Positions 51,093-61,096 are shown, numbered from the stretch's first letter. The stretch: 64,000 nucleotides of DNA from Acidobacteria bacterium Mor1 (GCA_001664505.1 CP011806.1:240882-304881), one strand, 5' to 3'. Program-made: numbers and translations. Notes: a model not told the origin generated them from the sequence alone.

Positions 51093-51551
51093 CTACTCGA
51101 CGGTCAGCGGGAAGCGAACCGTCTCTTTCTTGGGCGCGCAGAAACCGCTCTCGACGACGCAGTAGAAGTACTTGATCTTGGCGGTCATCTCGTGCTGACC
51201 GGGAGCCACCTCGGGGTCGAGAGAGACCTCGAGACCCAGCGGGGAGATCTTCTTGAAGTAGTTCTCGTCCATGGCGTCTGGGTTCGGCGGCTCGTCGTTG
51301 CCCAGCTGGGCGACCGCCTCGAAGGGCACCCCGTCCTGGGCCGGAATGGTGAACTTGATCTTGGGATACTTGTTGATCTTGATCCCGGGCTTGGGTGCCA
51401 GCGAGAGCTGGAGGGCGACGGTGCCGCCGGGAGTCGCCTTGCCGTCGACCTTGACGTCGAGCTCGGCCGGGTGCTCCGGAGGCTTGGGATTGGCCGACGC
51501 CGCGCAGGCGGCCAGGACCACGATCAGGGTGAAAAGGATTGTTTTCTTCAT
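51093..51551 (-). CDS. Secreted DsbD-alpha-like domain protein
   Basis: 152 aa, ATG 51551. Signal peptide with possible lipobox LAAC (VVLAACAASA). The immunoglobulin-like beta domain resembles the N-terminal (alpha) domain of the thiol-disulfide reductase DsbD, ending in KYFYCVVESGFCAPKKETV. In DsbD-alpha the equivalent Cys pair accepts electrons, though here the spacing is C-x6-C. No transmembrane DsbD part is attached, so it is a stand-alone periplasmic partner. Convergent with the GHMP kinase. Confidence 0.75.
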   Translation of the reverse strand: MKKTILFTLIVVLAACAASANPKPPEHPAELDVKVDGKATPGGTVALQLSLAPKPGIKINKYPKIKFTIPAQDGVPFEAVAQLGNDEPPNPDAMDENYFKKISPLGLEVSLDPEVAPGQHEMTAKIKYFYCVVESGFCAPKKETVRFPLTVE

Positions 51552-51673
51552 GATGCGGCCATTTTACCGGCCGTCCGGCAGGGCCCGCAACCGGTCCGGT
51601 GGGCCCCACGGAGCGCCCAGAATGGCCCCGGAGAGCTGCGGACGGAGAGGCAAAGTCATTCAAACATAACGAG

Positions 51674-51707
51674 TTGCCCGCCCTGAGCCTTCAGCGTACA
51701 CTCAGGG
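51674..51707 (+). promoter_or_regulatory. Promoter with inverted repeat upstream of the Gly/Ser-rich protein
   Basis: -35 TTGCCC (51674-51679), 17-nt spacer, -10 TACACT (51697-51702). CCCTGAG (51681-51687) and CTCAGGG (51701-51707) form perfect 7-bp arms around the spacer and -10. ATG follows at 51736 after GAGGATGAGG. Confidence 0.45.
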
Positions 51708-51735
51708 AACCGTTCGATCGGAGGATGAGGAACCC

Positions 51736-52491
51736 ATGCGTATTCAGGCATTGATCCGCGGATTTGTGGTGCTCGGCCTGTTGGTCTCTCCGGCAGCCTT
51801 CGCCGAGGAGATCATCTACTTCACCAACGGCACCACGATGGCCATCAAGGACCACACCGTGGACGAGGAGAAGGACGTGATCCAGGTGGACCTCGGGTCC
51901 AACGGGTTCATCGCCTTTCCCCGTTCCAGAGTGGAGCGGATCGAGCGCGCAGGTTCCAACGTCTACCTGAGCCCCAGTTACCAGACCGAGGCGCCGGTGG
52001 TGCGCCGGGCGGCCGGTGGCTCCAACTTCAGCCTCGGCTCCAGTGGGGGCGGAGCGGCCCCGGTCAGCGGTGGCGCGTCCTCGTCCCGCCGGGGAGCCAG
52101 CCAGGCCGATCGTCAGCGTCAGTGGGACTCGATGCTGGGCCAGTCCGGACTGAGCCGGGTCGGTAGCGACCTGCGGGGCAACGCCGTCCAGTACAAGGAA
52201 GGCAACAACCCCAACCGTTCGATTCGACGCATGGGTGCGACCGCGGGTGCGGTGGGGCGTTCCGACATGCTGGGCGCCGCGCGCCGCGGCCAGGGCAATG
52301 TCGTTCAGACCGCTTCTTCCAACGATCCGCGTAACCGAGTCAGCAACCCGATCACCAACCTGCAGTTCAAGGGCAGCGCGTCCCCGGGCGAGCCTCCGGC
52401 GAGCTCCGGCGATGCTGGCAGCGGCAGCACCGGCGGTGGTGAAAGTTCCGGTGGCTCCAGCTCCGGTGGTTCCAGCGGCGGCGACAGCTAG
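51736..52491 (+). CDS. Secreted Gly/Ser-rich protein of unknown function
   Basis: 251 aa. Signal peptide MRIQALIRGFVVLGLLVSPAAFA. The first ~70 mature residues are a small beta domain (EIIYFTNGTTMAIKDHTVDEEKDVIQVDLGSNGFIAFPRSRVERI), an SH3-like pattern frequent in acidobacterial exported proteins. The remainder is low-complexity and Arg/Gly/Ser-rich, ending in a GGGESSGGSSSGG tail. No lipobox. Function unknown. The kinase-like gene starts 15 nt downstream. Confidence 0.72.
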   Translation: MRIQALIRGFVVLGLLVSPAAFAEEIIYFTNGTTMAIKDHTVDEEKDVIQVDLGSNGFIAFPRSRVERIERAGSNVYLSPSYQTEAPVVRRAAGGSNFSLGSSGGGAAPVSGGASSSRRGASQADRQRQWDSMLGQSGLSRVGSDLRGNAVQYKEGNNPNRSIRRMGATAGAVGRSDMLGAARRGQGNVVQTASSNDPRNRVSNPITNLQFKGSASPGEPPASSGDAGSGSTGGGESSGGSSSGGSSGGDS

Positions 52492-52506
52492 GCGGAAGAC
52501 GATCTC

Positions 52507-53046
52507 TTGGTCCTCGGTCTGACGGGGCCCAACGCCGCAGGGAAGGGGGAGATCGCCTCTTTCCTGGCCGGCCGGGGCTACCGCCTTCACTCTCTCTCCG
52601 ACATCATTCGCGAAGAGGCGCGCAGGCAAGGTCTGCCCGCCGAACGCGAGCACCTCATCCGGATCGGCAACGAGTTGCGCGCAAGCGGTGGTCCCGGCGT
52701 GCTGGCGGAGATGATCCTGCCCCGGCTCACCGGACAGGAGGTGGTCGACTCGATCCGGAACCCCGGAGAGGTCGAGGTGCTGCGCCGGTTGCCCCGTTTC
52801 GTCTTGATCGCCGTATCGGCCCCCGAGCGGCTCCGCTTCGAGCGCAGCCTGGTGCGGGCCCGGCCGGGCGACCCCCAGAGCCTCGAGGAGTTCCAGGCCC
52901 GGGAGCGTCAGGAAAACGCCACCGATCCCAAGGCCCAGCAACTGCGCAAGACCTTCGGCATGGCCGATCACGTGGTCGACAACGCCGAGGGCATCGGTGC
53001 CCTGCATCGCCAGATCGGGGAGCTGCTGACCGCTCTCGAGGGTTGA
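52507..53046 (+). CDS. P-loop nucleotide kinase-like protein
   Basis: 179 aa, TTG 52507 with GGAAG nine nt upstream. Walker A TGPNAAGKGEIASFL at the N terminus, then FHSLSDIIREEARRQG (a substrate-lid pattern) and an Arg-rich C-terminal half with TDPKAQQLRKTFGMADHVVDN. It fits the dephospho-CoA-kinase/NMP-kinase-like group often found fused to dCMP deaminase in other bacteria, but no deaminase domain is present. Substrate uncertain. Confidence 0.7.
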   Translation: MVLGLTGPNAAGKGEIASFLAGRGYRLHSLSDIIREEARRQGLPAEREHLIRIGNELRASGGPGVLAEMILPRLTGQEVVDSIRNPGEVEVLRRLPRFVLIAVSAPERLRFERSLVRARPGDPQSLEEFQARERQENATDPKAQQLRKTFGMADHVVDNAEGIGALHRQIGELLTALEG

Positions 53047-53059
53047 TTCGCCAGGGTTA

Positions 53060-53089
53060 TTGACCGGTTTCGGTCGGTTCCGGTATGGT
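53060..53089 (+). promoter_or_regulatory. Promoter of the leucyl aminopeptidase gene
   Basis: -35 TTGACC (53060-53065), 18-nt spacer, -10 TATGGT (53084-53089). ATG at 53125 behind AAGGGAG. Confidence 0.5.
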
Positions 53090-53124
53090 CCTGTGCCAAG
53101 CGCACCTCAAGGGAGTTCCATCGC

Positions 53125-54609
<1,485 letters not shown>

Positions 54610-54643
54610 GGCCGGCCGGAGCGAGCCGGCCGGAGCGAGCCCG

Positions 54644-55030
54644 CTAGCTCGCGGGGCTCTTGCTCAGGTGGCGGACCGCCTCGTCGGGGGCGGCGAACGT
54701 GTGGAAGATCACGTCGAACCCGACCATGGTGAACATCTGCTCCACCGGGCGTCCCAGGCCGCTCAGCACCAGTTCGCCGTCACGCCCCTTGATCGTCTTC
54801 TTGAGCGCCAGGAGCGCGCCCAGGCCGGCCGAATCGAAGAACTGGATGCGGCCGACATCGAGGACCACGTCCACCGACGGGTTCTCGGCCCGGGTGGCCT
54901 CTACGGCCCGGTCGAGTTCGGCGAGCACGGCGTTGCGAAACGCCTCGGCGTTGTTGACGTCGATCTCGAGCTCCTCGGCGATCTCGATCAGCGCGACGTT
55001 CTTGGCCTTGATCTGGTGGGTGGTCAGCAT
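54644..55030 (-). CDS. STAS-domain anti-sigma-factor antagonist-like protein
   Basis: 128 aa, ATG 55030. The STAS fold has the phospho-site signature RIQFFDSAGLGALLALKK (Ser phosphorylated in SpoIIAA/RsbV), followed by ELVLSGLGRPVEQMFTMVGFD. Likely a partner-switch regulator. No anti-sigma kinase or phosphatase is adjacent. Convergent with pepA, divergent from the YggX-like gene. Confidence 0.85.
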   Translation of the reverse strand: MLTTHQIKAKNVALIEIAEELEIDVNNAEAFRNAVLAELDRAVEATRAENPSVDVVLDVGRIQFFDSAGLGALLALKKTIKGRDGELVLSGLGRPVEQMFTMVGFDVIFHTFAAPDEAVRHLSKSPAS

Positions 55031-55107
55031 CGGTTCCTCGGGGTAGGGGGTTTGGCCCCGGAATGGCCGGGAATGCTAATTTGTTGTCTCTGAACCGGAG
55101 GTGCCAG

Positions 55108-55356
55108 TTGGAGACCCAGGTAACCTGTTTGCGATGCAACAACACCCAGGCTGGCCTGCCCTCGGCGCCGGTTCCGGGGGAACTCGGGAAGCTGGTTCTC
55201 GAGAATGCCTGCGGGACCTGCTGGGGTGAGTGGCTCAAGGCCCAGGTGATCCTGATCAACGAGAACCGCTACACCGGTGCGAATCCGGAGCACGTCAAGG
55301 CACTACTCGGACATATGCGGGCATTTTTGAACCTGCCTGCCGAGGACGCCGGTTGA
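55108..55356 (+). CDS. YggX-like probable Fe(II)-trafficking protein
   Basis: 82 aa, TTG 55108 with GGAGG six nt ahead; a longer frame starting at 55063 lacks a site. PGELGKLVLENACGTCWGEW and QVILINENRYTGANPEHVKALL align with the YggX family (PGELGK ... W ... LINE ... HRK). The N terminus has C-x2-C (TCLRCNN) instead of the single Cys of E. coli YggX, and another C-x2-C (CGTC) replaces its middle. The family protects Fe-S enzymes from oxidants. The Fe-S carrier ErpA follows. Confidence 0.85.
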   Translation: METQVTCLRCNNTQAGLPSAPVPGELGKLVLENACGTCWGEWLKAQVILINENRYTGANPEHVKALLGHMRAFLNLPAEDAG

Positions 55357-55457
55357 CACCTTTCCGTCCCTGTCATACCTTCATGGGACGCGATGAAGAG
55401 GCGAAAGCCCCCGTCCCCGGCGGGATTCCCGGACGGGATTCGAGCGAGGAACACATC

Positions 55458-55781
55458 ATGCTGCAAATCTCTGAACGAGCCATCGCCAAGGTCAAGCAAC
55501 TGCTGGCCGCCGAAGACAAGAACGGCTACGGCCTCCGGGTCGCCGTTCAGGGAGGCGGCTGTTCCGGGTTCCAGTACGGCCTGACCTGGGAAAACGAGCA
55601 GCGGGACAACGACCAGATCCTCGATTTCGACGGGCTGCCGGTCTACGTCGACCCCATGTCCGGCATGTACCTCGGCGACGTCAGCATCGACTACGTCGAC
55701 GGCCTCAACGGATCGGGGTTCAAGATCGAAAACCCCAAGGCCACCGGGACCTGCGGCTGCGGGAGTAGCTTCTCGGTCTAG
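55458..55781 (+). CDS. erpA: Iron-sulfur cluster carrier/insertion protein ErpA (HesB/IscA family)
   Basis: 107 aa, ATG 55458 behind GAGGA. A-type carrier: LQISERAIAKVKQLL, VAVQGGGCSGFQYGL and the C-terminal CGCGSSFSV give the three ligand Cys (C-x60s-C-x-C). Length is normal. The ErpA-like LDFDGLPVYVDP and YLGDVSIDYV favour ErpA over IscA. Adjacent to the YggX-like gene. Confidence 0.9.
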   Translation: MLQISERAIAKVKQLLAAEDKNGYGLRVAVQGGGCSGFQYGLTWENEQRDNDQILDFDGLPVYVDPMSGMYLGDVSIDYVDGLNGSGFKIENPKATGTCGCGSSFSV

Positions 55782-55800
55782 CCCTGCTATCCTCTGGCCC

Positions 55801-56976
55801 ATGGCCGAGCGTCCCAGTTTCGACCAGGTTCCGGACCTCCCGCAGGAAGCGTCCCTTGCGAGCTATGCCCAGAGTTCCGCGGCCAGCCGCGGCCGGCGCT
55901 GGCCCGAAGGGGAGCACACCTACCGCAGCCCCTTTCAGCGGGACCGGGACCGGATCATCCACTGCCGCGCCTTCCGCCGCCTCGAGTACAAGACCCAGGT
56001 CTTCGTCAATCACGAGGGGGATCATTTCCGCACCCGGCTGACCCACAGCATCGAGGTCAGTCAGATCGGACGCACCGTCGCCCGGGCGTTGCGGCTGAAC
56101 GAAGATCTGGTCGAGAGCCTGGCGCTCTCCCACGACCTCGGGCACACGCCGTTCGGGCACCTCGGCGAGGAGGTGTTGGACGACGTGATGGCCGGTCACG
56201 GCGGCTTCGACCACAACCGGCAGACCCTGCGGATCGTCGAACACATCGAGCGGCCCTACGCCGATTTCCCCGGGCTCAACCTGACCTGGGAGGTTCGAGA
56301 AGGCATCGCCAAGCACTCGGGGCCGATCGACGTTGCGGCCGCCCCTGAATTCCGGGAGTACGAGCCGGAGCGGCGCCCGCCGCTGGAAAGCCAGTTGATC
56401 GATCTCGTCGACGAGATCGCCTACAACCACCACGACATCGACGACGGCCTCGAGTCCCGCCTGCTCGACGTCGAGGCCCTGGCCGCCGAGGTGGCGCTCT
56501 TCGGCGAGCCGCTGGCGCGGGTGCGCCGGGAACGGCCCGATCTGACCCAGCGGCAGGCGACCCGGGAGGCGTTGCGCGGGCTGATCGACACCCTGGTCAG
56601 TGACCTGATCGGCGAGAGCGCGCGCAACATCGCCGCCGCCGGGGTTACCGGTGTCGACGACGTGCGGGCCGCCGGAAGAGATCTGGTCGGGCTCTCGAGT
56701 GAAGTCGGAGCCGCCAACCGGCTGCTCAAGGAGTTCCTGCGCGAGCACCTCTACCGCAACCATCGCATCGAACGGATGAAGGACAAGGCCAGCCGCATCC
56801 TCTACGCCCTGTTCGAGCGCTACCGGAACAATCCACGCCTGCTCCCCGACGAGCCTCGCGGCCGTATCGAGCGTGAAGGGGTCGAGCGTGCCATCGCGGA
56901 CTACATCGCGGGCATGACCGACCGATACGCTTCCGAGGAGTACATGCGGCTCTACGATCCGACGGTCCGGGTCTGA
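55801..56976 (+). CDS. dgt: dGTP triphosphohydrolase-like HD protein
   Basis: 391 aa, ATG 55801. HD-domain metal site: RTRLTHSIEVSQIGR (His), ALSHDLGHTPFGHLGE (His-Asp), and a later Asp in VDEIAYNHHDIDDGL. The start YRSPFQRDRDRIIHCRAFRRLEYKTQVF is the dGTPase signature. It hydrolyses dNTPs to nucleoside and triphosphate. Length fits the shorter (type 2) branch. Confidence 0.9.
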   Translation: MAERPSFDQVPDLPQEASLASYAQSSAASRGRRWPEGEHTYRSPFQRDRDRIIHCRAFRRLEYKTQVFVNHEGDHFRTRLTHSIEVSQIGRTVARALRLNEDLVESLALSHDLGHTPFGHLGEEVLDDVMAGHGGFDHNRQTLRIVEHIERPYADFPGLNLTWEVREGIAKHSGPIDVAAAPEFREYEPERRPPLESQLIDLVDEIAYNHHDIDDGLESRLLDVEALAAEVALFGEPLARVRRERPDLTQRQATREALRGLIDTLVSDLIGESARNIAAAGVTGVDDVRAAGRDLVGLSSEVGAANRLLKEFLREHLYRNHRIERMKDKASRILYALFERYRNNPRLLPDEPRGRIEREGVERAIADYIAGMTDRYASEEYMRLYDPTVRV

Positions 56977-56998
56977 CGCGTCGCAGGGTGGCCTGACC

Positions 56999-57376
56999 AT
57001 GAGCGAGAAACGCATCCTGGTCGTCGACGACGAACCGGACATTATCGAGTTGCTGCGCGACTTCTTCGGTGGAGAGGGCTACGCCGTCGACGGTGCCCTC
57101 GATGCCACCGGGGCCCTGGCTCTGATCCGCGACCAGATCTACGACGTGGCGATTCTCGATTTCAACCTGCCCGACATGAACGGCATCATGCTGCATCGCC
57201 AGATCCGGCAACTGGATGCCGAACTCGCCGACCGCACGTTGTTCGCCTCGGGGTTGATCCAGTCCGACGAAAACCTGGGATACTACGACTCTCAGCAGAG
57301 CGCGTTCCTGGCCAAGCCCTTCGATTTCGACGAGGTGCTGGGAGCGGTCAAGAAGGTGCTGGGAGAAGACGGTTAG
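56999..57376 (+). CDS. Single-domain response regulator
   Basis: 125 aa, ATG 56999. CheY-like: ILVVDDEPD (acidic pair), VAILDFNLPDMNG (phospho-Asp), Ser/Thr in TLFASG, and Lys in FLAKPFDFDEV. No output domain, so it acts by protein contact. It follows dgt by 22 nt and precedes the bestrophin gene by 32 nt; no cognate kinase is next to it. Confidence 0.92.
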   Translation: MSEKRILVVDDEPDIIELLRDFFGGEGYAVDGALDATGALALIRDQIYDVAILDFNLPDMNGIMLHRQIRQLDAELADRTLFASGLIQSDENLGYYDSQQSAFLAKPFDFDEVLGAVKKVLGEDG

Positions 57377-57408
57377 GCCCGCCGGCGGCGAGGCCGCAGG
57401 GGGCCTCG

Positions 57409-58470
57409 ATGCTGACCAAGGTTCGTTACTCACCCAAGGACATTCTGCTCTGGACTCGCTGGGAGACCGGGTTCCTGCTGCTCTACATGGGCGGGGTCAC
57501 GGCGCTCTACGAGGTCTTCGACCTGCGCTTTCTGCACGTGCCCTGGGCTCCGGTCGCGGTGCTCGGCACGGCGGTCGCCTTCATCGTAGGGTTCCAGAAC
57601 AACGCCGCCTACGGGCGGATCTGGGAGGCCCGCAAGATCTGGGGAGGGATCGTCAACGTCTCCCGCACCTGGGGCATGCAGACCCTGGACATGGTCGACG
57701 GGCGCAACGCCGAGAGCCCGGTGTCCGAGGAGGAGCTGCAGCAGCACCGGGAGATCCTGATCCATCGCCACGTGGCCTGGCTCACCGCGCTGCGCCATGC
57801 CATGCGCCAGCCGCGAAAGTGGGAAGGGTTCCGGAGCCACAGGACCAACCGGGAGTGGACCGACAAGATGCATATCCCGGAGCGGCTGTCCAACCTCGAG
57901 GAGGACCTCGCGGGGTTGCTGCCCGAGGGGGAGTGCGGCGAGGTGTTGGCCCGCACCAACCGGGCGGCGGGGATCCTGAACATGCAGTCCCGGCACCTGG
58001 CCCGGCTGGCCGCCCGGGGGATCGTCTGGAAGTTCGCGTTCCTGCGCCTCGAGGACCTGCTCAAGCAGATGTTCGAGCTTCAGGGTGCCTCGGAGCGGAT
58101 CAAGAACTTCCCGTATCCGCGGCAGTACGCGACCCTGAGCTTCCAGTTCGTGCGCATGTTCGTGGTGGCGTTGCCCTTTGCGGCGGTCCCGGAGTTTTCG
58201 CGCATCGGCCGGGAGATGGCCGAGAGCACCCCGCAGGTGGCGCCCTGGTTCATCTGGGCCGCGGTGCCTTTCCTGGCGATGATCTCCTGGGTCTTCCTGA
58301 CCATGGAGCGCATCGGCCGGGTCGGCGAGAACCCCTTCGAGGGCACGGCCAACGACGTGCCGATCTCGACGATGTCCCGGGGAATCGAGATCGACCTGCG
58401 CCAGATGCTCGCCGAGGAGCCCGGCTCGATTCCCGAGCAGTACCCCGAAGCCCACAACGTGCAGATGTAG
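57409..58470 (+). CDS. Bestrophin-family membrane channel
   Basis: 353 aa, ATG 57409. Bestrophin/YneE signature FIVGFQNNAAYGRIWEARKIWGGIVNVSRTW, preceded by two TM helices (GFLLLYMGGVTALYEVF; APVAVLGTAVAFIVGF) and followed by two more (FVVALPFAAVPEF; ATWFIWAAVPFLAMISWVF). The C-terminal DVPISTMSRGIEIDLRQM is typical. Bacterial homologues form pentameric ion channels. Confidence 0.88.
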   Translation: MLTKVRYSPKDILLWTRWETGFLLLYMGGVTALYEVFDLRFLHVPWAPVAVLGTAVAFIVGFQNNAAYGRIWEARKIWGGIVNVSRTWGMQTLDMVDGRNAESPVSEEELQQHREILIHRHVAWLTALRHAMRQPRKWEGFRSHRTNREWTDKMHIPERLSNLEEDLAGLLPEGECGEVLARTNRAAGILNMQSRHLARLAARGIVWKFAFLRLEDLLKQMFELQGASERIKNFPYPRQYATLSFQFVRMFVVALPFAAVPEFSRIGREMAESTPQVAPWFIWAAVPFLAMISWVFLTMERIGRVGENPFEGTANDVPISTMSRGIEIDLRQMLAEEPGSIPEQYPEAHNVQM

Positions 58471-58492
58471 CGTGCAGACATAGCCGGGGTGC

Positions 58493-58519
58493 GGTGCGGG
58501 CGCGCGCTGCGCCCGCACC
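58493..58519. terminator. Hairpin between convergent genes
   Basis: GGTGCGGGCGC-GCGCT-GCGCCCGCACC, perfect 11-bp stem with a 5-nt loop between the bestrophin and TPR gene ends. No U-run, but the stability suggests a transcription stop for both. Confidence 0.45.
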
Positions 58520-58525
58520 CGATCG

Positions 58526-58981
58526 TCAGGCGCGCAGGGCGCGCCCCAGGGCGACGTTCAACGGGTTCGAACGGCTGAGGAAGGGGAGCACCGGCTTGCG
58601 CCGTTGGCCCATCTTTTCCTTGAGCCGCAGAAGCTCCTTGTGGTCCGGCTCCATGTCGAGCCCGACCCGGACCGCGTCCCAGGCGTCCCGGCGCCGGTCG
58701 GCGAACAGCAGAACCCGGGCCAGGTTCAGGTAGAGCTCCGGATCGAAGCCTTCCTGCTGAACGGCCTCGCGGCAGAAGTAGGCGCCCTGCCGGATCTGCT
58801 TGGTCTCGAGGGCGAGGCATAGCCCGTAGTAGGACAGGTAGCGTGCCTGGATGCGATGGTTCCCGTTGCGTCGCTCGAGTTCGATGGCCGACTCAAAGAG
58901 GGCCAGCGCCTCGAGCATCCGCCCACGCCCGAGGGACTGGCGTCCCCGGCGAAAGCTCTCTTCCGCGCCGTGATGCAGCAT
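58526..58981 (-). CDS. TPR-repeat protein
   Basis: 151 aa, ATG 58981 behind GGAGGAGG. About three tetratricopeptide-like helical pairs: EALALFESAIELERRNGN, ARYLSYYGLCLALETKQ, PELYLNLARVLLFADRRRDAWDAVRVGL. Basic C-terminal tail (RRKPVLPFLSRSNPLNVALGR). Cytoplasmic adaptor, partner unknown. Confidence 0.78.
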   Translation of the reverse strand: MLHHGAEESFRRGRQSLGRGRMLEALALFESAIELERRNGNHRIQARYLSYYGLCLALETKQIRQGAYFCREAVQQEGFDPELYLNLARVLLFADRRRDAWDAVRVGLDMEPDHKELLRLKEKMGQRRKPVLPFLSRSNPLNVALGRALRA

Positions 58982-59102
58982 GTTGACCTCCTCCGATCCC
59001 TGACTCCCGGATGGGGTCGATGACCCGCATCCAGAGGGAATATCGCGCCGAGAAGGCGGCTCAATCCATAGTAATTGTGGTAGCGGGGAATGACGCGATC
59101 GT

Positions 59103-59134
59103 GATGACGAAAAGGCGGGCTCGGTTTCGTCATC
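59103..59134. repeat. 10-bp perfect inverted repeat in a promoter region
   Basis: GATGACGAAA (59103-59112) and TTTCGTCATC (59125-59134), spaced by 12 nt, 122 nt upstream of the TPR gene start and 55 nt past the PpiD-like gene end. Operator or hairpin; there is no U-run. Confidence 0.4.
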
Positions 59135-59138
59135 GTGC

Positions 59139-59162
59139 GCCCGCGGGTGTCCACCCGCGGGC
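59139..59162 (-). terminator. Stable hairpin after the PpiD-like gene
   Basis: GCCCGCGGGT-GTCC-ACCCGCGGGC, perfect 10-bp stem 27 nt beyond the stop of the minus-strand gene. No U-run follows. Confidence 0.4.
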
Positions 59163-59188
59163 TATCTCGATGTCGGGAGTACTTGGGG

Positions 59189-61096
59189 CTAGCCCTGGAA
59201 GCGTTCCAGGACCGCCGGGTTGAGCTCGGTGTTGTAGCGCTCGTTGAGTTTGCCGATGGCGGCCTGCTCGACGCTGCGCAGGCGGTTGGTGACCAGCTCT
59301 TCCAGCAGGGCGGCCTTGCCCGCCTCGAAGGCGGTCCGGTCGAACTCTTCCCGGGAGGTGATCTTGTAGATCAACGCACCGGCGGGGACCCGGACCGCTC
59401 CGGTGGCGCCGACGGCCACGCCGGGCCCGAACAACGCCTCTTCCAGTTCCGGCGTGTTGCCGCCGGTGTTGGGCATGCGCTGGCCGCGGACCAGGTCTCC
59501 CGAGCTGACCACTTCGCGGCTGACCTGACGCGCGACCGCATCGAGATCCGAACCGTGGCGGTTGTGGGCCCGCTCGGCGGTGGCCAGGGCGGCGTCCTTG
59601 AGCTTCTGGTTCATCAGATCGACGGTGACGTCGGTCTTGACCTCCTCGAAGGGAGCGGGCTTGGCGTCGACGACCTGGTCGATGGTGGCGACCGCCATGC
59701 CGCGGAGGACCTGGAGCGGCCGGGAGACCGCGCCGGTCTCAAGGGTGAAGATCGTGCTGGTGAACTCGGGGGAGGGGCGCAGATCGCGATCCGGCTCGCC
59801 CTGAGACATGGTGGCGATGGTGACCTCGAGACCCGCCTTCTCGGCGGCCTCGGAGAAGCCGTCACCGTTCTCCAGGGAGTCGGAGAAGCTCTGGGCCTCT
59901 TCACGGGCGAGTTCATCGGCACGCCGCAGCTTGAGGGCCTCGACGATCTCCTCCCGGACCTCGTCCAGCGGCGCAGGGCCGGCATCCCGCAGGCCGGTGA
60001 CCTGGAACACGTGGAAGCCGAGAACGGTCTGGGTCACCGGACCGACCTGGCCTTCGCCGGTCTGCCAGGCCTGGTTGGCCAGGATGTGGGAGCGGTTGAT
60101 GTAGCCGAGGTCGCCGCCGTCGCCGGAGGTATCGGCATCCTGCGAGAGTTCCCGGGCCAGGGCCGCGAAGTCGCCGCCGCCGGAGGCGCGCTGCAGCGCC
60201 TGTTCGGCCTGGGCGCGGGCGGCGTCGCGGGTTGCCTGGTCGGCGCCCTGCTCGACGGGGAACAGGATGTGGCTGACCCGGCGCTCTTCCGGGCGGGCAT
60301 AGGTCGACTGGTTCAGCTCGTAGTGGGCTTCGATCTCGTCGTCGGTGACCTGGGCCTTCTCGGCCATGGCCTGCCGCTCGAACACGACGTAGCGCACTTC
60401 CCGGCTCTCGGATTCGAGGTAGTCGTCCAGGTGGCTGTCGTACCAGGCGCGGAGTTCGCTGTCGCTGGTTTCCTCGTCGGGCATGTCCTGGCTGCGCACC
60501 AGCACGTAGTCGATGCCGGTCTTCTCGTTGCGGTCCCGCCAGGCTTGCTCGACGTCGGAATCCGGCACCTGAATCGAGGCGGCCAGGAGCGACCGCCACT
60601 TGTCGGTCAACAGGTCGCTCTCGAGCTGTTCCTCGTAGGCTCCGACGGAAATCCGGAAGTTCTGCCGGATGGCCTGTTCGTAGGCCTCGGTGCCGATGAA
60701 GTTGCCTTCCTGATCGAGGTGGGCCGGGTAGGTGCGGATGTACTCGGCCAGTTCGGAGTCGGTGACATGCAGCCCCATGGTGCGGGCTTCCTTGATGATC
60801 ACCTCACGCTGGGCCATCGAGCGAAGCAGGTCGCTCATCACCTGGGCGCGGAACTGCGGGTACTGCTCGCCGAGGACGCCTTGCCAGTATCCCTCGCGAT
60901 CCCGGGCGGCGCGGAGGAACGTGGACTCGCTCACCGCGGTCTCGCCGTCGACCCGGGCGGCCCATGCGCTGGTTCCGCCGGCCGGCTCGCTGAAGAAGTA
61001 CGAGCCGAGATAGAGGGTCAGGGACAGGGCGACCAGGATCAGAAGCCCCTTGAGCCAGGGCTGATTCTTGAAGTTGTCGCGCATCATGTTGAGCAT
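59189..61096 (-). CDS. SurA/PpiD-like membrane-anchored periplasmic peptidyl-prolyl isomerase
   Basis: 635 aa, ATG 61096. One N-terminal TM helix (GLLILVALSLTLYLGSYFF), then a SurA-N-type helical chaperone domain (VMSDLLRSMAQREVIIKEARTMGL ... TYPAHLDQEGNFIGTEAYEQ), and a rotamase/parvulin domain (RRVSHILFPVEQ ... ALARELSQDADTSGDGGDLGYI ... VGPVTQTVLGFHVFQV). A C-terminal SurA-like region follows. The layout is that of PpiD, which assists folding of outer-membrane proteins just after SecYEG export. Active-site residues of the parvulin domain are largely kept. Confidence 0.9.
   Translation of the reverse strand: MLNMMRDNFKNQPWLKGLLILVALSLTLYLGSYFFSEPAGGTSAWAARVDGETAVSESTFLRAARDREGYWQGVLGEQYPQFRAQVMSDLLRSMAQREVIIKEARTMGLHVTDSELAEYIRTYPAHLDQEGNFIGTEAYEQAIRQNFRISVGAYEEQLESDLLTDKWRSLLAASIQVPDSDVEQAWRDRNEKTGIDYVLVRSQDMPDEETSDSELRAWYDSHLDDYLESESREVRYVVFERQAMAEKAQVTDDEIEAHYELNQSTYARPEERRVSHILFPVEQGADQATRDAARAQAEQALQRASGGGDFAALARELSQDADTSGDGGDLGYINRSHILANQAWQTGEGQVGPVTQTVLGFHVFQVTGLRDAGPAPLDEVREEIVEALKLRRADELAREEAQSFSDSLENGDGFSEAAEKAGLEVTIATMSQGEPDRDLRPSPEFTSTIFTLETGAVSRPLQVLRGMAVATIDQVVDAKPAPFEEVKTDVTVDLMNQKLKDAALATAERAHNRHGSDLDAVARQVSREVVSSGDLVRGQRMPNTGGNTPELEEALFGPGVAVGATGAVRVPAGALIYKITSREEFDRTAFEAGKAALLEELVTNRLRSVEQAAIGKLNERYNTELNPAVLERFQG

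Noticed and set aside
54612-54639. A 14-bp tandem repeat after pepA as a mobile-element trace
   Set aside because: Only two copies of a GC-rich word, with no element attached. Polymerase slippage explains it.
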